Under the pieces are notes generated by a model that worked only from the letters and a program-made list of their open reading frames with translations, did not search any database and was not told the DNA's origin. From an archaeon (GTDB lineage: Archaea > Thermoproteota > Nitrososphaeria > Nitrososphaerales > Nitrosopumilaceae): a stretch of DNA of 64,000 nt. The position numbers and the translations under genes were made by a program. This document shows positions 33,766 through 41,159 of the stretch, piece after piece. The stretch covers positions 62,001 through 126,000 of the forward strand of contig JAJRWR010000014.1 of NCBI GenBank assembly GCA_024276695.1. The letters are read 5' to 3'. The number at the start of each line of letters is the position of its first letter. Within the stretch, counting starts at the first letter, position 1.

Positions 33766-34377
33766 ATGATGGCATTGTCGCCTGAATTTGAGTTGAATAC
33801 AGCTAGGTTAGAAGAACTAATTGTAGAAACTAAAGCATTTCAGTATTCTCCAGACAAACCATTTCAATTGGCCTCTGGAAGAATAAGTCCATATTATTTT
33901 GATCTAAAAAAACTCAACGGACATCCTGAGGGCCTGAACACTGTTGCAAAAATATTCTATCATATCATTAAAGGAATGAAGAATGTTACATCAGTTGGCG
34001 GTCTAGAGTCTGGTTCTATTTCTATTGCTTCTGCTATTTCTCAGTTAAGCTTTTTAGAACATCAAAAAGATTCAACAAATCCTCTGATAAATTCATTTTA
34101 CGTAAGAAAAAAGACCAAAGAATACGGATCTGGAAAACAGATTGAAGGAATCATAAAATCTCCTGTTGTAGTAGTAGATGATGTAATCACTAGTGGGGAT
34201 TCTGCAATTAAAGCAGTAAATGTACTCAAAGATGAAAATTATGAATGCAACTGTTTGATCTCTGTTATCTTCCGTGGAACTTTAGAAAATAAAGAAAAGA
34301 TCGAAAAAATAAGCAAATTCGAATATCTTTTCACTGAAACAGAACTTGTTGAGAAATTTACCAAAGATAAGGCGTAA
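33766..34377 (+). CDS. pyrE: Orotate phosphoribosyltransferase
   Basis: The 203 residues carry the OPRTase signatures: LASGRISPYYFDLKKLNGHPEG, SFYVRKKTKEYGSGKQIEG (the lysine-rich flexible loop that closes on substrate) and the PRPP-binding motif VVVVDDVITSGDSAIKAV. It converts orotate and PRPP to OMP in pyrimidine synthesis. The sequence is complete with no lesion. It lies inside the repeat-bounded region with an integrase, unusual for a core gene; either the element carries it as cargo or the chromosomal copy was captured. The ATG could be 33766 or the next at 33769. Confidence 0.9.
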   Translation: MMALSPEFELNTARLEELIVETKAFQYSPDKPFQLASGRISPYYFDLKKLNGHPEGLNTVAKIFYHIIKGMKNVTSVGGLESGSISIASAISQLSFLEHQKDSTNPLINSFYVRKKTKEYGSGKQIEGIIKSPVVVVDDVITSGDSAIKAVNVLKDENYECNCLISVIFRGTLENKEKIEKISKFEYLFTETELVEKFTKDKA

Positions 34378-34484
34378 TAAAGCCGATCGTATATAGATCA
34401 ATAATTTAAAATAAAATATGATTAACTAATTTCGAATTATTCTAAAAAAGAAAAATGGTTAGAGTATAATCACGTGAAAATATC

Positions 34485-34742
34485 ATGAAAGAAGCATCTA
34501 AAGATATCAAAAAAGCTATATTGAAAAAATAGACAAAGTAATCGATAACAAAACTCAAAATTCTGTATCTTCAGAAATACAAGCCAAAATAAGTATGGAT
34601 TTGATTTCTACCGATTCAACAAATGATGAATCATGTTGTAGACACGATCAATGAACAAGTATGTAACGATTTTAAGAAACTACAAAATGAAAAAACAAAA
34701 AAAGGAAGTAGAGAAAATGCTGATGATTTGAAAATGATGTAA
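34485..34742 (+). pseudogene. Decayed small gene with at least two frameshifts
   Basis: The stretch starts MKEASKDIKKAI, then continues in another frame as EKIDKVIDNKTQNSVSSEIQ and in a third as MNHVVDTINEQVCNDFKKLQ, ending at TAA 34740-34742. Reading straight through the shifts gives about 80 residues of helical protein. The first shift is best explained by a missing T in ATATTTGAA. The combined sequence resembles no family I know. It is short and charged, as in small mobile-element proteins. Confidence 0.5.
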
Positions 34743-34955
34743 CTATATAATAATTAAAAATTGTCTTTGGAGTACAAGATTATCTATATTCTATGAATGA
34801 TTGAAATTTCTTAAGACAAATTATTTACTAACTTGTTAGATATGGAATGAGCTGATTAGGCACCAAAATAATTATTGGAACAGAGAACTCAACTGCATTT
34901 GTTGAAAAATAAATAACCCTAATTGACCAGTGTATTTTTTACCATTTTGTAATTT
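34743..34955. other. Short decayed coding remnants
   Basis: The region holds an open fragment (34835-34912) reading GTKIIIGTENSTAFVEK after an in-frame TGA. It looks like the tail of a protein but has no start. Nothing else is recognised here. Confidence 0.3.
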
Positions 34956-35236
34956 ATGAGCATGATGGTAACAAAAAAGGCAATCTATCTGGTAGATTTA
35001 CTATTGCAAGGAGACATCAAGCTAAGAGATGAATGTTTGATCCTTCAAAGATGTGGAATTCTTAACATGATCAATTTCAGTCTTATTCAAACATATGCAG
35101 GACTTTTAGAACAAAACATTCTGATCCTAAAAGCTCTAAAAAAAGAACTGGTTGGGAAATGCAAACATCCCAAAAGAATGATGGACAGAATTGCTAAAGG
35201 ACAGGGTATTGCATGAATTGTAATCTAGATCTTTAA
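34956..35236 (+). pseudogene. Small Cys-containing gene with a frameshift near the end
   Basis: The open frame (MVTKKAIYLVD...LKKELVGKCKHPKRMMDRIAKGQ) ends with GIA stop, but the -1 frame from 35207 continues YCMNCNLDL and stops at 35234-35236. CKHPKxxxDR...YCMNCNL is a common end in small thaumarchaeal proteins, probably a zinc site (C-HP-C-x2-C). One base missing in the GGG run at 35204-35206 explains this. So the intact gene would encode about 92 residues. Function unknown. Confidence 0.6.
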
Positions 35237-35285
35237 TTCATGTTGAAATAAACTTAATTGTTCATATTAGAATAAAAAACTCATT

Positions 35286-35533
35286 ATGGTGAAAAAGAAA
35301 TCTCCTCACATTTTACAAAAAGTACAGAAGAGAAAACAAGGAGAAAAACCCCAAGAGTTACTAGTGTGGTATTATCCATTAAAGGGAATATCAAATATGA
35401 TCCAAAATATAAAATGGTTTTTGTGTCTAGTGTCAAAAACATTAACAATCTTCTTGAAAATCGAGAAGATATAATATCTGAAAAAGAAGTAAAAAAAATT
35501 ATTAAAAAATTTAAAGACCTTGTAACGAAATAA
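35286..35533 (+). pseudogene. Small gene frameshifted right after its start codon
   Basis: The ORF track shows a frame-0 ORF of 62 aa from the ATG at 35286. The overlapping frame gives far more protein-like text: GEKEISSHFTKSTEEKTRRK, then KYDPKYKMVFVSSVKNINN and EVKKIIKKFKDLVTK, ending at TAA 35531-35533. ATGGGTGAAAAA with one G lost (now ATGGTG) links ATG to this frame, giving about 83 residues. A TATA-like CATATTAG precedes by about 25 bp. No family is recognised. Confidence 0.5.
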
Positions 35534-35597
35534 TATGATAAATTGGCTAGAATGTTTTCAAGGTAAATGAAAATATATTTGAAAGAATTTTAGAAAA

Positions 35598-35786
35598 TTA
35601 AAGAGTCAATTTTTTCTGTAAAGATTTCGTGGTACTATAGGAATGTTCTAGATAATGAATTATCTCTGAGATATCCTCATCTTTGATGCTCATTCTTCTC
35701 TCTGTACCTCGAGGGAAAAACCAGCCTGCAACTTTTCGAGTTTTATCATTATCCTTGAATGTTTTAGGATTGATTCTAAATATCAC
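35598..35786 (-). CDS. Possible short protein of the integrated element (truncated)
   Basis: The minus-strand frame from GTG 35784-35786 reads VIFRINPKTFKDNDKTRKVAGW followed by FFPRGTERRMSIKDEDISEI, which has a plausible composition with a C-terminal helix. The longer ORF in the track (to 35891) adds a stretch that is antisense to the next gene and looks unrelated. It may be a real small protein or a remnant. Low certainty. Confidence 0.3.
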   Translation of the reverse strand: MIFRINPKTFKDNDKTRKVAGWFFPRGTERRMSIKDEDISEIIHYLEHSYSTTKSLQKKLTL

Positions 35787-35796
35787 ATTTGATGTA

Positions 35797-36039
35797 GTGT
35801 GGACTCCCAATTCCCATTCAAAGATTGAGGGAAAAGTTGAGGGAAACACCATCACGATATATTCACCAGACATCAACGATGCAATAAGCACATTGCAGCA
35901 CGAGTTTGTTGATTATGTGGTTAGCCAGACAATAAAACCCTACATCAAGCTGGTCAATTCGCTGATGTCTGTCATAACAAAACAAGCATACACAACAAAA
36001 GAAAGATCTGTAGAAGCACTGTTGAAACTAGCTAATTGA
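35797..36039 (+). CDS. Short protein with a zincin-like HEF motif (mobile-element type)
   Basis: From the GTG at 35797 the frame reads VWTPNSHSKIEGKVEGNTITIYSP and then TLQHEFVDYVVSQTIKPYIKLVN, resembling short proteins found on archaeal plasmids and integrated elements with a single His-Glu pair in a helix. The canonical HExxH is not complete, so protease activity is unlikely. The ORF track starts at 35683, but the first 38 residues are antisense to the neighbouring frame and look spurious. Possibly 5'-truncated. Confidence 0.45.
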   Translation: MWTPNSHSKIEGKVEGNTITIYSPDINDAISTLQHEFVDYVVSQTIKPYIKLVNSLMSVITKQAYTTKERSVEALLKLAN

Positions 36040-36051
36040 TCTGCAGACTAT

Positions 36052-37449
36052 TCATTTTTTTCTTCGCATAATTATACGGTTCTCTGCCAGTTCCTTTATT
36101 GGCTCCCAGCCCTGGCATATATGGTGTAACAGCTGCTCATCGTTTGTAATTATTTTTCCGTCGTATGAGTTATGATGTTGTACTTTGGATGCAGACATTA
36201 CCTTCATTATTTTCTCTCTTATTGCGTCTGTTTCGTGTTCCATGTCATAAGATATTTTTTTATCCGTATCAGTTGAATTGTTTATTTTTCTTTGTTTTTC
36301 TATTCTGATTTTGATTGGATCAATTCCGTAAAGCTTTGCCTGTTCACGCCACATATCAAGCAGCATCTCTTTTTTGTTTGGAGCAGAATTATTCTCATTA
36401 TTCATGGTGTACAGAAATTTCTGGCTGTTTGCATATGCTCTTCTCATATCTGAAATCATCTCATCAGTTAGTCTTCCCTTGTTTGTGGTGTATCTGGCCT
36501 CAATGTCTCCCTTGTGACCCATGAAGAACTGTCTGTATGCATGAGTCATCTTTCCGTTACTTTCTGCAAGTAATAATTGCGTGTCAAAATATGCCCGTAA
36601 AACATATGGCCTCACTTTGGTTATACTCCATATGGATTTTCTAATGTCTGATGTAATTCGCGGTGTCGTGATAAAGCTGGATTTGTTTTGAATCTTGCAT
36701 CTTCTTCTGGAGTGATATCCCTGCTCCAAAGATATTACAGGTGAATCAAGAGTTAGTTCTTCTCCAACTGCAATCCTTTTTCTCAAATAATCAAGAACAT
36801 ACTCGCATCCCTCAGATGGCAAGAAAGTAAAATATCTATTTTTTGTCTTGCTAAGTGTTGCTCTAACAACAACCATTGCAGGAACATGTGCAAAGCTAAC
36901 TGACTTGTTATCTGGTTGTATCACCAAGTCAGGTAGGTCCGCCAGCTTGAGACCGTCTGTCCCGTCATAATTCCCCATCACTTGCGGCCTGATACCTGAA
37001 AATGACATCAAACTGATACTAGTTCTAGTTCTGGGACTTGCAACATTTAGAATTGACTGCAGTTGTGTCTTTATCGGTACTTGTTCATCTTGTATGCTAA
37101 CTGGGATTCCCGCATTTGCAATCTTTATCTTTCTTTTTAGCTCAATGTAATTGAATATCAGCCATGACTTTATCGACTTTAGAATTCCATCTATGTAATT
37201 TGGCGCATAGTTTTGCGATTCCAACCAGGATACGTGATCAAGCAACATGTTCTCCATCTTTATGACATCTCTTTTTCCAATTTTTACAAGAGTGAATGGT
37301 GTGGTGTTTGTCCTGTAACAAAATAAATTCAACCTGCGTAATCTAATGTCTGCATTTAGCTTACTTCCTCTGCTTGTGTTATCATACCAACGTCTAACGT
37401 TTTCATCTTTTAGAAGATCCTTTGTTGCAGGTTTTTTCTTTTTAGACAT
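36052..37449 (-). CDS. Tyrosine recombinase (integrase) of the tRNA-Arg element
   Basis: The 465-residue protein has an N-terminal core-binding domain (LRRLNLFCYRTNTTPFTLVKIG...) and a catalytic domain with the conserved residues: box I Arg in SFSGIRPQVMG, Lys in RATLSKTKNRYFTF, the R/H-x-x-R region in RPYVLRAYFDTQLL, MGHKGDIEARYT with His/Lys and Tyr in ARYTTN. It would catalyse site-specific integration at the tRNA. A C-terminal extension of about 110 residues (after TMNNENNSAPNKKEMLLDMW) is present. Base composition looks less AT-rich than its neighbours, consistent with transfer. Read away from the tRNA. Confidence 0.9.
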   Translation of the reverse strand: MSKKKKPATKDLLKDENVRRWYDNTSRGSKLNADIRLRRLNLFCYRTNTTPFTLVKIGKRDVIKMENMLLDHVSWLESQNYAPNYIDGILKSIKSWLIFNYIELKRKIKIANAGIPVSIQDEQVPIKTQLQSILNVASPRTRTSISLMSFSGIRPQVMGNYDGTDGLKLADLPDLVIQPDNKSVSFAHVPAMVVVRATLSKTKNRYFTFLPSEGCEYVLDYLRKRIAVGEELTLDSPVISLEQGYHSRRRCKIQNKSSFITTPRITSDIRKSIWSITKVRPYVLRAYFDTQLLLAESNGKMTHAYRQFFMGHKGDIEARYTTNKGRLTDEMISDMRRAYANSQKFLYTMNNENNSAPNKKEMLLDMWREQAKLYGIDPIKIRIEKQRKINNSTDTDKKISYDMEHETDAIREKIMKVMSASKVQHHNSYDGKIITNDEQLLHHICQGWEPIKELAENRIIMRRKK

Positions 37450-37508
37450 TATTTTTCCTCACAATACAAGATTTCATTTGCATAAAAGCGGATCTCGAAT
37501 GTTGGAGC

Positions 37509-37523
37509 AAACGGGCTTGGAGG
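37509..37523 (-). repeat. Right attachment repeat (attR, in tRNA-Arg)
   Basis: AAACGGGCTTGGAGG, the second copy of the attL word. It covers the discriminator base, the 3' acceptor strand and part of the T-stem of tRNA-Arg(CCT). Confidence 0.65.
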
Positions 37524-37604
37524 GCTTCGATCCCTCGACCTGTAACTTAGGAGGCTACTGCGCTATCCATATTGCGCGTCAAATTGACTCTGCGCTACAA
37601 GCCC
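37512..37604 (-). tRNA. tRNA-Arg(CCT) with probable D-loop intron
   Basis: On the minus strand the gene reads from GGGCTTGTAGCGCAG to CTCCAAGCCCG. The acceptor stem pairs GGGCTTG with CAAGCCC, the T-arm is GAGGG-ATCGAAG-CCCTC, and the anticodon arm is GTAGC-CTCCTAA-GTTAC with anticodon CCT (Arg, codon AGG). The D region is too long: GCGCAG is followed by about 17 extra bases (AGTCAATTTGACGCGCA), including a hairpin GTCA-ATT-TGAC, before TATGGATAGCGC. Removal of about 16-18 nt gives a normal tRNA of about 75-77 nt. Non-canonical archaeal introns in the D-loop are known. The precise splice sites are uncertain. Confidence 0.88.
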
Positions 37605-37628
37605 AGCAAAAAAAACATTCTTAATTAT

Positions 37629-38339
37629 TTAAGCGTAATCAAGATTATCTTTAATCATGCTTTGAATTTTTTCCCAGTTTTTATTTTTTTTATCATTCCA
37701 TTTCTCAAAAAATACCACATCTTTTAATTCTAGTCTTGGTAACCAACCTTTAGTTTCAAGATCTGGTTTTTCTGCAAATTCATTAACATATCCTAGACAC
37801 AAATATGCTACAGGGATAACGTGTTCTGGTAAATCTAGAGTTTCTTTTAATATCTCATTTGATAAAATACTTACCCATCCAAGACCAATTCCTTCTGTTC
37901 TAGCTGATAACCATAAATTTTGAATTGCACAACATACGCTATAGAGGCCAGCTTCTGGAATACTTGATCTACCAATTACAAATGGTCCAAATTTTGTAGG
38001 ATCATACGTTACACAAAGATTTACTGGCGATTCCAAAATACCTTCTAATTTGAATGAAAGATATTTTGATTTATTTGGTTCTTCAACTAATTGTGATGAA
38101 CGATTCTTTTCTTCCTCAAACGATTTTTTTATTTTCTTTTTTGTATCAAGATCTTTTATCAAAATAAAATTCCATGGTTGAGAAAATCCAACTGATGGTG
38201 CATGATGTGCAGCATTAAGAATTTTTGATAAAATATCATCCTCTATTAGTTTTGAGGTAAAGTGAGATCTTACATCCCTTCTTGAGTAAATTGCCTTGTA
38301 GAAGCCTCTTTTTTCTTCATCAGTAAAATTTTCTGTCAT
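37629..38339 (-). CDS. bluB: BluB-like 5,6-dimethylbenzimidazole synthase (nitroreductase fold)
   Basis: The 236-residue flavoprotein has the BluB pattern: GFYKAIYSRRDVRSHF, HHAPSVGFSQPWNFILI (FMN contact and the conserved PSVGxSQPW), VCCAIQNLWLSARTEGIGLGWVSI and YLCLGYVNEFAEKPDLETKGW. BluB destroys FMN with oxygen to make DMB, the lower ligand of cobalamin. With CobJ, this indicates a true B12-producing organism. A general nitroreductase is less likely because of the full BluB signature. It starts 67 bp before tRNA-Val. Confidence 0.9.
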   Translation of the reverse strand: MTENFTDEEKRGFYKAIYSRRDVRSHFTSKLIEDDILSKILNAAHHAPSVGFSQPWNFILIKDLDTKKKIKKSFEEEKNRSSQLVEEPNKSKYLSFKLEGILESPVNLCVTYDPTKFGPFVIGRSSIPEAGLYSVCCAIQNLWLSARTEGIGLGWVSILSNEILKETLDLPEHVIPVAYLCLGYVNEFAEKPDLETKGWLPRLELKDVVFFEKWNDKKNKNWEKIQSMIKDNLDYA

Positions 38340-38406
38340 CTTTTTGTACTTCTTTCTTTCTTTTGTTAAACGTTAATAATGTCAATTATTTGATTTATTT
38401 TTCAAT

Positions 38407-38480
38407 GGGCCTGTAGTCTAGCTGGTTAGGATACCGCCTCGACATGGCGGTGATCATGAGTTCGAATCTCATTAGGCCCA
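38407..38480 (+). tRNA. tRNA-Val(GAC)
   Basis: GGGCCTG pairs with TAGGCCC in the acceptor (one G-T), the T-arm is ATGAG-TTCGAAT-CTCAT, and the anticodon stem CCGCC pairs with GGCGG around the loop TCGACAT. The anticodon is GAC (Val). Position 33 is C rather than the usual T, worth noting; the flanking bases leave no other register. 74 nt, discriminator A, no encoded CCA. A T-run (CTTTTTAATT) follows and may terminate transcription. Confidence 0.9.
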
Positions 38481-38488
38481 CTTTTTAA

Positions 38489-39007
38489 TTAATAACCTGT
38501 AGTGAAATATTTGTCAGTTTCACTCCATGAAGTTTGAGTAGTGAGCTTTCCTTCAACATAAAAACTAGCAATTTTTTCATTTATGGCATCTTCATAAAGT
38601 TCTGAATTTATTTCAGATTTACTTAGTACGAATATATTTTTCAAAGGAATTTCTGCTCCTGAAATAAACATGGCTCTTCCAGGCAGTGCAATATCTGCTG
38701 TAGAATATAATCCAGTTCCTAACAATTTACCATCTCCATACAATTGGTAATCAATAATTGAGACTGTTAACGTCTTATCACTTGGATTCTTTACTAGAAA
38801 TGTAACATCAAATTTTGCTTGATTGTCTACAGTGTTAATCTCTTTTAGTTTCACACTTGTTAATTCTATTTCAACTTGTTCAAGTTCTACATTATCTAGA
38901 CTAGCATAGAAAATAATTCCCCCCATCAATGCGAAAACTCCAACTATTGCTAGATAAACTGTCATCTTGCTCTGAAGTGCCATTTCATTGATTTCAGATT
39001 TGTACAA
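38489..39007 (-). CDS. Membrane-anchored LEA14-like protein
   Basis: An N-terminal helix (about 16-35, MTVYLAIVGVFALMGGIIFYAS) anchors a beta-rich domain: VELTSVKLKEINTVDNQAKFDVTFLVKNPSDKTLTVSIIDYQLYGDGKLLGTG, the NPS-containing water-stress/LEA2 sandwich. The N-terminus stays in the cytosol. The protein is likely an outer-surface stress or stability factor. It is similar in plan to 27798-28250. It starts 58 bp from the divergent CopD-like gene. Function unproven. Confidence 0.65.
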   Translation of the reverse strand: MYKSEINEMALQSKMTVYLAIVGVFALMGGIIFYASLDNVELEQVEIELTSVKLKEINTVDNQAKFDVTFLVKNPSDKTLTVSIIDYQLYGDGKLLGTGLYSTADIALPGRAMFISGAEIPLKNIFVLSKSEINSELYEDAINEKIASFYVEGKLTTQTSWSETDKYFTTGY

Positions 39008-39064
39008 CTAAAAAAGGTTGCCAAGATCCAAATACATAATATTTGATTCAAAATATTCTAAACT

Positions 39065-39562
39065 ATGGCTGTCATAGAACAAGCAATCATCACTTGGATT
39101 CATCTTGTCGCAGCTGCAATATGGGTAGGTGGATCCTTATTCATTGGAATTGTGTTTTCTCCACTTTTGAAAACAATGACAAATTCTGTTGAAGAAAGAA
39201 TGCAAATAATGATTCGTGTCGGAAGACGATTTAACAAAATTGCTGTTCCATCATTAATTATTCTCATGGTAACAGGATTGTATACTTCACATATTTTACT
39301 TAGTAAACCTGATCTTCTTGTCTCAACAAGCTATGGGACATTTTTAATTATCAAAATAATTCTTGTAATTGGATTAATTATTACATATGTAGTTCATGTT
39401 AGAGTAATTCGTAAAAATGTAGAAGAAAAAATAATGTCTAATCAAATGTCAGAGTCTGAAATTCAAAAATTAAGGAAAAAAATCATTATACTTGGAGAAA
39501 TTACAGTAGTTCTGTCTATAGCAATCCTATTTTTTGCGTCACTACTTGATGCTGGAGTTTGA
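39065..39562 (+). CDS. CopD-like four-helix membrane protein
   Basis: The 165 residues have four helices with the first reading ITWIHLVAAAIWVGGSLFIGIVFSP, the HLxxxxxWxGG signature of the copper-resistance CopD/YcnJ domain. RRFNKIAVPSLIILMVTGLY continues the pattern. The role would be copper passage or redox chemistry; histidine pairs typical of heme in this fold are not complete. Ammonia oxidation in this lineage depends on copper. The last 21 bp overlap the convergent rtcA. Confidence 0.75.
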   Translation: MAVIEQAIITWIHLVAAAIWVGGSLFIGIVFSPLLKTMTNSVEERMQIMIRVGRRFNKIAVPSLIILMVTGLYTSHILLSKPDLLVSTSYGTFLIIKIILVIGLIITYVVHVRVIRKNVEEKIMSNQMSESEIQKLRKKIIILGEITVVLSIAILFFASLLDAGV

Positions 39563-40564
39563 GATCCCCTCAATAATCACATCAAATCCATTTCTTGTTT
39601 TTCCAATTCCATACTTACAACCTGTAATTTTTGATGTAACAAACAAATTTGTCTCTAAATGTTTTGTAATTTTTTTAACCTGAAAAATTGTTTTTCCATT
39701 TCCTAAACTTGCAGGAACTACTAGCATATCTGCTAAATTATCATCGATAGAATAACTTTCAATAAATTCATCAATATCTAAATCAAATTCACATGTTTTA
39801 TTATTGTACAACGCATCAATTCCTATTATAGAACCATCATCAATACTGTAAATTAACAATGATGCACCTGAATCTAATGCTTCTTCTGATTTGATTTCAA
39901 CATCAACAATAAAATCTGCAGCAGTTAGTTTCTTCACAATTTCTTCAATTTTCTTCACAATTTCTTTATTTACCAATTTTGAAAATGAACAAATTAATTT
40001 TACATTATTTGTTTTTCTTTTTGAAAATGATATTGATTTTACGTTAGATGGATTAATTTGTAAATTAATTTCTCCATTACCTTTTGGATAATAACCACGT
40101 TTACATAAGCTAAATGAAAATTTTATACCAATTCTTGAATATGCTTCTCTTAGAACATATTGAACATAATCAATAGAAGGACTCCAAAGAACATCTGTAC
40201 CTCCTTTAATTTTTAAATGAAGTCTCTTTTGTGAAATAGCAACTACTGGAATTAACACTTGTAAAATTAATGAAATACTTCCTGCAGTCTTAACATCTTC
40301 TTCTAAATCTAAATTTTTAATGATGCCTGGAATAAATTTTAGTTCTGTAGATCCAATTTCTGCTCCAACAACTTTGGCATTTGCGATTTTTTTAAGAATG
40401 GTTATTGCTGTAAGATGTTGTGGTCTTAATCCAGAAATTTTTCTGTTTTTTCTAATATTTTCTAAATGAATTGGTTGTTTTGTAATACATGAAAGTGCAA
40501 TCGCTGAACGAATAATTTGTCCTCCTCCTTCTCCGTTAGCTCCATCAATTTTTAGAAAATTCAT
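39542..40564 (-). CDS. rtcA: RNA 3'-terminal phosphate cyclase
   Basis: The 340-residue protein starts with DGANGEGGGQIIRSAIALSCI and has PIHLENIRKNRKISGLRPQHLTAI and KGGTDVLWSPSIDYVQYVL, all RtcA signatures. The catalytic His that becomes adenylated is in KHLETNLFVTSKITG. It converts RNA 3'-phosphates to 2',3'-cyclic ends, in archaea probably in tRNA or repair pathways. The ends meet the CopD-like gene with a 21-bp overlap. Confidence 0.93.
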   Translation of the reverse strand: MNFLKIDGANGEGGGQIIRSAIALSCITKQPIHLENIRKNRKISGLRPQHLTAITILKKIANAKVVGAEIGSTELKFIPGIIKNLDLEEDVKTAGSISLILQVLIPVVAISQKRLHLKIKGGTDVLWSPSIDYVQYVLREAYSRIGIKFSFSLCKRGYYPKGNGEINLQINPSNVKSISFSKRKTNNVKLICSFSKLVNKEIVKKIEEIVKKLTAADFIVDVEIKSEEALDSGASLLIYSIDDGSIIGIDALYNNKTCEFDLDIDEFIESYSIDDNLADMLVVPASLGNGKTIFQVKKITKHLETNLFVTSKITGCKYGIGKTRNGFDVIIEGISNSSIK

Positions 40565-40625
40565 GTTTTTTTCTAATACCTGTTCTTTATGATAGTTTTT
40601 TAAAAAGAAATTTTCTATAGTTTGT

Positions 40626-41120
40626 ATGAATGGTTTACTGATAGGAAGATTCCAACCTTTCCACTTGGGTCATCTTGAAGCATTACAATTTGCACTATCA
40701 AAAGTTGATAAATTATGGATAGGTTTAGGCAGTTCTAATATGCCTGTAGAAAAAAATAATCCATTCACTGCAGAACAACGAAAAGAAATGATTCTATCTT
40801 CTATTGATGATTCGATGAAAGAGAGAATTTCAATTTACTTTATTCCTGATGTAGATAATCATATGAGATGGATTGAAAAAATAGATACCATTGTTCCAAA
40901 ATTTGATATAATTTTTTCAAATGATGACTTGACAAAACATCTATACTCAAAAAGAAATATTCAGGTTCTCTCTATTCCATTTCTGAATAGAGAATCATTA
41001 TCTGGAACCAATATTCGCGATCTGATTATTAACGATCAGAGATGGGAAGATTTTGTACCTAATGGCACTAGAAATTTTTTGAAAAATACTGGTGCTAAAG
41101 AACATTTGAAAAATCTCTAA
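40626..41120 (+). CDS. nadM: Nicotinamide-nucleotide adenylyltransferase (archaeal NadM)
   Basis: The 164 residues begin GLLIGRFQPFHLGHLEAL, the nucleotidyltransferase (T/H)xGH motif, and contain ESLSGTNIRDLI, the ISxTxxR-like motif that binds the triphosphate. Length and sequence match archaeal NadM, which makes NAD from NMN and ATP. Phosphopantetheine adenylyltransferase is ruled out by the GRFQPFHLGH form. Confidence 0.92.
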   Translation: MNGLLIGRFQPFHLGHLEALQFALSKVDKLWIGLGSSNMPVEKNNPFTAEQRKEMILSSIDDSMKERISIYFIPDVDNHMRWIEKIDTIVPKFDIIFSNDDLTKHLYSKRNIQVLSIPFLNRESLSGTNIRDLIINDQRWEDFVPNGTRNFLKNTGAKEHLKNL

Positions 41121-41159
41121 TTATAAATAAACCCCGAAATGTAAGCTGTTAGATAACAC

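Larger units (their letters stand above)
32758..37523. mobile_element. Integrated element at tRNA-Arg(CCT), about 4.75 kb
   Basis: The block is bounded by AAACGGGCTTGGAGG at 32758-32772 and again at 37509-37523. The right copy is the 3' end of the tRNA-Arg(CCT) gene, and the left copy is the displaced copy of that end. A tyrosine integrase starts 62 bp from the tRNA end and is read away from it, the usual order. Inside are a degenerate PRTase-like gene, pyrE, and at least four short damaged ORFs. The integrase gene looks more GC-rich than the surroundings. It is a small integrative element or the remnant of one. The 15-bp repeat is short, so the left boundary is less secure than the right. 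Confidence 0.68.
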
